Below are positions 59,571 through 64,000 of a DNA stretch of 64,000 bases, in pieces. How positions within the stretch are numbered: the stretch's first letter is position 1; the number at the start of each line of letters is the position of its first letter. Source of the DNA: Paenarthrobacter aurescens (GTDB lineage: Bacteria; Actinomycetota; Actinomycetes; Actinomycetales; Micrococcaceae). The position numbers and the translations under genes are program-made. Location of the stretch: positions 2,108,001 through 2,172,000 of the forward strand of contig NZ_CP157456.1 of NCBI RefSeq assembly GCF_041549525.1, read 5' to 3'. The notes beneath the pieces are model-generated. The model was not told the origin of the DNA and ran no database searches. It saw nothing but the letters and a program-made list of their open reading frames with translations.

Positions 59571-60586
59571 AAAAGCTATCAGGGGCACGTGTCCTGGTCA
59601 CCGGTGGCGCAGGGACCATCGGCTCCACCCTGGTTGACCAACTGCTCGACGCCGGTGCGGCGCACGTTGACGTGCTGGACAACCTCGTGAGGGGAAGACG
59701 GTCAAACCTTGAAGAGGCACTGGCCACCGGCAGGGTGCAACTGATCGAAGGCGACCTCCGCAACCGCGATCTCGTCCACGACCTCACCCACGGCAAGGAC
59801 CTCGTCTTTCATCAGGCAGCCATCCGCATCACCCAATGTGCCGAGGAACCGCGGCTGGCCCTGGAAGTGCTGGTGGATGGGACCTTCAATGTTTACGAGG
59901 CCGCGGCGGCGCACAAGGTGGAACGGCTCATCTCTGCATCCAGCGCCTCTGTTTACGGCATGGCCGAGGAATTCCCCACCAAGGAAAGCCACCACCACCA
60001 CAACAATGACACCTTCTACGGCGCGGCAAAGTCCTTCAACGAAGGCATGGCGAGGAGCTTCCGCGCAATGTCCGGACTGGACTATGTGCTGCTGAGGTAC
60101 TTCAACGTATACGGACCCCGCATGGACGTCCACGGTCTCTACACCGAAGTACTGGTCCGTTGGATGGAGCGAATAGATGATGGTCAACCTCCGCTGATTT
60201 TTGGCAGTGGAGAGCAAACCATGGACTTTATCCATACTGCGGACGTAGCAAGGGCAAATGTCCTTGCGGCCGTAAGCAACGTCCGTGAAGGCGTCTATAA
60301 CGTCGCAAGTGGTACCGAAACCAGCCTGGCTGAGCTTGCTCAAACACTGCTCAAGGTCATGGACTCTCCGCTCCATCTCGAACATGGCCCGGAACGGGCC
60401 GTCAACGGAGTAGCCAGGCGCCTTGCAGATGTCACCGCTGCAGGAAAAGATCTGGGCTTTGAAGCATCGGTGACTTTGGAGGACGGCTTGCGCTCGCTTG
60501 TGTCCTGGTGGCGTCCGCTCCGTGAAGAGGTCGCTGCGGCCCGATTGGTCAGCAGCCCGGCAGCTCCAACAGTGGGTGCGCGATGA
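59567..60586 (+). CDS. NAD-dependent nucleotide-sugar epimerase/dehydratase
   Basis: A 339-residue extended SDR of the GalE/WbpP group: VLVTGGAGTIGSTLVDQLL, HQAAIRITQC, SASSASVYG and Y-x3-K in FYGAAKSFNEG, then RYFNVYGPRMDVHG. The exact substrate is not evident; UDP-sugar C4 epimerisation is the commonest activity. GTG 59567. Confidence 0.9.
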   Translation: MKKLSGARVLVTGGAGTIGSTLVDQLLDAGAAHVDVLDNLVRGRRSNLEEALATGRVQLIEGDLRNRDLVHDLTHGKDLVFHQAAIRITQCAEEPRLALEVLVDGTFNVYEAAAAHKVERLISASSASVYGMAEEFPTKESHHHHNNDTFYGAAKSFNEGMARSFRAMSGLDYVLLRYFNVYGPRMDVHGLYTEVLVRWMERIDDGQPPLIFGSGEQTMDFIHTADVARANVLAAVSNVREGVYNVASGTETSLAELAQTLLKVMDSPLHLEHGPERAVNGVARRLADVTAAGKDLGFEASVTLEDGLRSLVSWWRPLREEVAAARLVSSPAAPTVGAR

Positions 60587-61746
60587 CTGTCTCAGATACC
60601 GGCCTGGACCGTATAGATGTCATGAAGCCTTGGCTTGGTGAAGAAGAGGCACAAGCCCTTGCTGAGGTGATCGCCTCCGGTTGGGTTGCACAAGGGCCCA
60701 AAGTCCGGGAATTCGAAGAGGCCTTTGCGAGCGGCCAGCATGCTGGATTCGCCGTGGCAACATCGAGCTGCACCTCGGCGCTGCATCTGGCGCTGGTTGT
60801 AGCCGGCGTTGAAGCCGGAGATGACGTCGTAGTCCCGTCCTTCTCCTTCATTGCTACCGCAAACGCAGCCACCTACGTGGGGGCGCGGCCGGTTTTCGCC
60901 GACGTCGATCTCCATACAGGGTGCGTCACCGCCCCCACGATCAAGGCGGCCCTGACGCCCGCCACCCGTGCGGTCATAGCCGTGGACCAAGGAGGGGTCC
61001 CTGTTGACTTCGAATCCATCCGGGCATTGTGCGATCCCCTTGGGATCGTGGTGGTCGAAGACGCAGCGTGCGCCATCGGATCCACCTACCGCGGTCAACC
61101 GGTAGGAGCCAACGCAGAGCTGGCAGCGTGGTCCTTCCACCCGCGCAAAGTCCTCACCACCGGCGAGGGTGGCATGCTCACCACTGCGCGGCAGGACCTG
61201 GGTGAGAGGGCACGGCGGCTCCGCGAGCACGCCATGAGCGTTTCAGCAGCTGAAAGGCACGCCAGCCTGCTCGCCCCCTCGGAGCAGTACCTCGAAACAG
61301 GGTTCAACTACCGCATGACCGATCTTCAGGCCGCCGTCGGAATTATCCAGCTGCGCCGCCTCGAAACAGTTGTGCGCCGCAGGCGCGAGCTCGCCGCGAG
61401 GTACGCGAGGGCCTTTGCCGGTGTTGAGGGCCTGCGGTTGGTGGGCGATCCGGAGTACGGCACCACCAACTTCCAGTCGTGCTGGCTGGAAGTGGGCCCG
61501 GCTTTCCCCCTGGGACGTGAAAATCTCATGAAACACCTGGCTTCGGACGGTATCTCTGCCCGTCGCGGGATCATGGCCGCCCACCGGCAGCCTGCCTACG
61601 CCGACGCGGACTCAGGTACCGCTGAGTTGGGCGTCACTGAATGGTTGACCGATCACACCCTGATCCTCCCGCTCTACCACGAGCTAACCCAGCAGGACCA
61701 GGACCGGGTCATCGACTCCGTGCTGCACGCCGCGGGACAGTCATGA
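60583..61746 (+). CDS. DegT/DnrJ/EryC1-family sugar aminotransferase
   Basis: A 387-residue PLP enzyme. The PLP-binding Lys189 is in SFHPRKVLTTGEGGML, with VVEDAACAIGSTYRG upstream and NYRMTDLQAAVGIIQLRRLE after it. It transfers an amino group to a keto-sugar nucleotide. The start overlaps the epimerase stop (ATGA), as does its own stop with the acetyltransferase start. Confidence 0.93.
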   Translation: MTVSDTGLDRIDVMKPWLGEEEAQALAEVIASGWVAQGPKVREFEEAFASGQHAGFAVATSSCTSALHLALVVAGVEAGDDVVVPSFSFIATANAATYVGARPVFADVDLHTGCVTAPTIKAALTPATRAVIAVDQGGVPVDFESIRALCDPLGIVVVEDAACAIGSTYRGQPVGANAELAAWSFHPRKVLTTGEGGMLTTARQDLGERARRLREHAMSVSAAERHASLLAPSEQYLETGFNYRMTDLQAAVGIIQLRRLETVVRRRRELAARYARAFAGVEGLRLVGDPEYGTTNFQSCWLEVGPAFPLGRENLMKHLASDGISARRGIMAAHRQPAYADADSGTAELGVTEWLTDHTLILPLYHELTQQDQDRVIDSVLHAAGQS

Positions 61747-62405
61747 GCGAGCTACTCCTCATTGCTGCAAGCGGCCTGGCCCGGGAGGTCCTTGCCATGG
61801 TCCGCGGCAGCGGGCCCTTCGACGTCGTAGGGATCCTCGACGACGACGAAGACAAGCTCGGCCGTGTGGTGGACGGGGCCCACGTGCTCGGTCCCATCCG
61901 TGAGGCCATGAATTACCCCCATGCTTTGCTGTTGATCTGCATCGGATCCGGGTCCGGCCGGGAAAGCGTGGTGATGAGGCTACGCGCACTGGGCCTTGCT
62001 GAAGACCGCTACGCCACCGCGATCGATCCCTCGGTGTACGTTCCCGAGGGCTGCGTGATTGGCCGCGGCAGCATCATCCTCGCCCATGTGAGCATGACAG
62101 CGTCCGTGACCATCGGCGAGCATGTGGTTGCCATGCCCGGGGTCACGTTCACCCACGATGACCTGATCGGCGACTACGCCACCTTGGCCTCCGGGGTGTC
62201 CCTGGGCGGAAACGTCCACGTCGGCAGGGCCGCGTACCTGGGCATGAATGCCAGCATCCGCGAGCGCCTGCGCATCGGTGCAAAAGCGACCATTGGCATG
62301 GGAGCTGCTGTCCTTGCTGATGTTCCTGAGGATGAGACCTGGGCCGGTGTGCCGGCCAGGGTGATCCGGCGGGGAAACAGCCCGGCGTTGGAGGGTGCCC
62401 AGTGA
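61743..62405 (+). CDS. PglD-like sugar N-acetyltransferase
   Basis: A 220-residue protein. An N-terminal Rossmann-like part (LLLIAASGLAREVLAMVRG, VVGILDDDE) precedes left-handed beta-helix hexapeptide repeats (VIGRGSIILAHVSMTASVTIGEHVVAMPGVTF, the catalytic His in FTHDDLIGDY). This is the layout of PglD/NeuD, which acetylate the amino group placed by a DegT aminotransferase. ATG 61743. Confidence 0.92.
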   Translation: MSELLLIAASGLAREVLAMVRGSGPFDVVGILDDDEDKLGRVVDGAHVLGPIREAMNYPHALLLICIGSGSGRESVVMRLRALGLAEDRYATAIDPSVYVPEGCVIGRGSIILAHVSMTASVTIGEHVVAMPGVTFTHDDLIGDYATLASGVSLGGNVHVGRAAYLGMNASIRERLRIGAKATIGMGAAVLADVPEDETWAGVPARVIRRGNSPALEGAQ

Positions 62406-63475
62406 AACTGATGCGGCCAAGGCCCTTGCTGAACCGGCCGGGCGTCACGGTGGTCATTCCCTGCTACAACTACGGCCGGTTCTTGAAGGATGCCGTCAGC
62501 AGTGCGTTGTCCCAGGAGAATGTGGACGTTGACGTGATCGTGGTTGATGACGCCTCGACCGACGGCAGTGCTGCCATCGCGTGGAAGCTGGCTGCGGCGG
62601 ATCCGAGGATCTCAGTGGTTCATCACGAGCAGAACCAGGGGCACATTGCCACCTACAATGACGGGCTTTCCAGGGCCGGGGGCCGTTACGTGACGTTGCT
62701 CTCGGCCGATGATGTGCTTGCGCCCGGGGCGTTGGGGCGGGCTGTGGCTTTGATGGAGGCGAACCCCAGGGTGGGGATGGTTTACGGATTGCCTAAAGAC
62801 TTCGTGGATCAACCCGTCCCTGTCCACGCGCACGGACGTGTTACGTGGACAGTGTGGGAGGGCAGCCGGTGGATCAGGCTGGCGTGTGCCAGGGGACGGA
62901 ACTTCATCCTTTCGCCCGAGGTGGTGATGCGGACCGAGACGGTACTGGGCATTGGCGCCTACAGTGCGTCGCTGCCGCACTCGGGAGACCTGGAGTATTG
63001 GTTGCGGGCGGCAGGTTCCTGGGATGTCGGGCGAATCAACGGGCCTGTGCAGGCTTTCTACAGGGTTCATGGGAACAACATGCACCAGACGGAGTTCGCT
63101 GCTGCAGCCGTGGACCTTCGCCATCGTCTGGAAGCTTTCCGGGTTCTTGAAGACGCCCGGTTTCCGATCGCCCCCAAGCAGCGGGTACGCCAGTTGCGAA
63201 GGGCCGAAGGTGCGCTCAGCAGGGAGGCCTGGCATCTGGGGGCAAGGGAGGTCATACGGGGCGGATCGGTGGAGACGGCCATTGAGCTTCGCAAGTTCAT
63301 TGAGTGCCTGCAGGATGTGCCAGGGAACGTCCACAGGGCAAACTCGCTGCAGGCCAGGATCAACCGGGTTTCCCGTGGCGGCAGGCCCGGCCCTGCACAG
63401 TCCGCTGCCGAGTATGTTCGGAGCCAGCTTGACCGGGTCCGCTGGCGTTTGTGGGCCATGACGGGCATCTCATGA
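62402..63475 (+). CDS. Family 2 glycosyltransferase
   Basis: A 357-residue GT2 enzyme: VTVVIPCYNYGRFLKDAVSSAL, VIVVDDASTDGS, and the DxD-like LLSADDVLAPGAL. A C-terminal part of about 130 residues is helical. It adds one sugar of the repeating unit on the cytosolic face. GTG 62402 overlaps the acetyltransferase stop. Confidence 0.92.
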   Translation: MKLMRPRPLLNRPGVTVVIPCYNYGRFLKDAVSSALSQENVDVDVIVVDDASTDGSAAIAWKLAAADPRISVVHHEQNQGHIATYNDGLSRAGGRYVTLLSADDVLAPGALGRAVALMEANPRVGMVYGLPKDFVDQPVPVHAHGRVTWTVWEGSRWIRLACARGRNFILSPEVVMRTETVLGIGAYSASLPHSGDLEYWLRAAGSWDVGRINGPVQAFYRVHGNNMHQTEFAAAAVDLRHRLEAFRVLEDARFPIAPKQRVRQLRRAEGALSREAWHLGAREVIRGGSVETAIELRKFIECLQDVPGNVHRANSLQARINRVSRGGRPGPAQSAAEYVRSQLDRVRWRLWAMTGIS

Positions 63476-64000
63476 CGACGACCAGCGGCGTTGACCGTTC
63501 TCTGGGCGCACGGTCCGCGAGCGCCACGCTCTGGGGCGGGGTGAATATGGCCCTGGGCAGGATCGTCCAGTTTGCCACCACCATCATCGTGGCCCGGATA
63601 ATTGCGCCCGAACACTTCGGCGCGCTCGCCGTGGCTATCGTGGTGCAAACGATCGCTACGAACATGGCTGAGTTGGGCGCCACAGCCGCGTTGGCCAGGG
63701 GTAATGGGGATCCGGACAGGATCGCCCCTACTGTTTTCTCCATCTCTTTGGTCACCAGCGCAGTGATGACTGCCGGAGCCATGGCCTTGGCTCCGGCCTT
63801 GGCTGCGGCCTTTGATGACCCCGCTGCCACCCCTGTGATCCAGGTGCTCTCTTTGACCATCCTGCTTCAGGGTGTTGGCGCTGTTCCCTCCACCATGGTT
63901 TGGCGTGAGTTCCTGCAGAAGCCGCGGGTTGTGGTTGACGTTGGAAGTGTAGTGGTGGTGCTGGTGCTTGTTGTTCCCATGGCGCTGGACGGGTGGGGTG
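63472..64000 (+). CDS. Oligosaccharide flippase (Wzx/MOP), partial at the window edge
   Basis: The ATG at 63472 overlaps the glycosyltransferase stop (ATGA), and the frame stays open to the last base (176 codons). The translation has an N-terminal SATLWGGVNMALGRIVQFAT and several hydrophobic helices (TIIVARIIAPEHFGALAVAI, VVVVLVLVVPMAL), the pattern of MOP-superfamily lipopolysaccharide flippases. It would move the lipid-linked unit across the membrane. The C-terminus lies outside the window. Confidence 0.85.
   Translation, partial: MTTTSGVDRSLGARSASATLWGGVNMALGRIVQFATTIIVARIIAPEHFGALAVAIVVQTIATNMAELGATAALARGNGDPDRIAPTVFSISLVTSAVMTAGAMALAPALAAAFDDPAATPVIQVLSLTILLQGVGAVPSTMVWREFLQKPRVVVDVGSVVVVLVLVVPMALDGWG

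Overview
The window looks like chromosome from a high-GC actinobacterium, most likely Arthrobacter sensu lato (Micrococcaceae). This rests on strong G/C bias at codon third positions, frequent GTG/TTG starts, many apparently leaderless genes, and gene order shared with mycobacteria and streptomycetes (ctaB / ctaA-ABC / sufR-sufB-sufD-sufC-sufT; glgC | glgA; a fadE5-TetR | fadA2-fabG4-htdX module). The genus is an inference; nothing could be searched. I see no insertion sequence, integrase, CRISPR array or rRNA. One tRNA-Leu(GAG) is present.

Layout. (1) 0-9 kb: haem A biosynthesis (ctaB at 38, ctaA at 6349) and an ABC exporter pair upstream of ctaA. The usual neighbours ctaB and ctaA are separated by about 5.3 kb holding a TOPRIM protein and a tight four-gene operon: a secreted I36/crystallin-like protein, a lipoprotein, an adaptor with a peptidoglycan-binding domain, and a fused ATPase-permease. 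In front of that operon is a helically phased array of CACCTAR repeats. (2) 9-14.3 kb: the Suf iron-sulfur assembly operon with its regulator, lacking sufS and sufU. (3) 14.6-26.9 kb: a secreted protein, a zinc peptidase, an acyl-CoA ligase/thiolase pair, the biotin transporter bioYMN, an ABC-F protein, a DUF3099/zinc-ribbon/SURF1/YbaK operon, and two SDR enzymes.

(4) 27-29.7 kb: a lone double-ATPase ABC protein with one intact and one fully degenerate nucleotide site, followed by a convergent Roadblock/LC7 gene. The pair is bracketed by two gap-free, similar 56-bp elements. (5) 29.7-38.4 kb: serB, an ABC ATPase, a TSUP permease, an rRNA/tRNA methyltransferase, ribosomal protein L31B, lipoate ligase, aminopeptidase N and a YeiH-type permease. 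(6) 38.5-46.2 kb: the circularly permuted ATP-grasp / alpha-E / transglutaminase module, a zinc-ribbon SDR without the usual catalytic Tyr, and the divergent glgC/glgA pair.

(7) 46.3-52.9 kb: a divergent fatty-acid oxidation module around a 31-bp TetR operator. (8) 53-56.5 kb: tRNA-Leu, an M20 peptidase, an acyl-CoA dehydrogenase and two small genes. (9) 56.7-64 kb: the start of a surface-polysaccharide operon (priming sugar transferase, Gfo/Idh oxidoreductase, epimerase, aminotransferase, acetyltransferase, glycosyltransferase, flippase), mostly linked by 4-nt stop/start overlaps and running off the right edge.

The two regions most likely to hold something undescribed are the secreted-protein/lipoprotein/ABC operon at 1.7-6.3 kb with its phased repeat array, and the asymmetric ABC ATPase plus Roadblock pair at 27.0-29.7 kb with its paired 56-bp elements.
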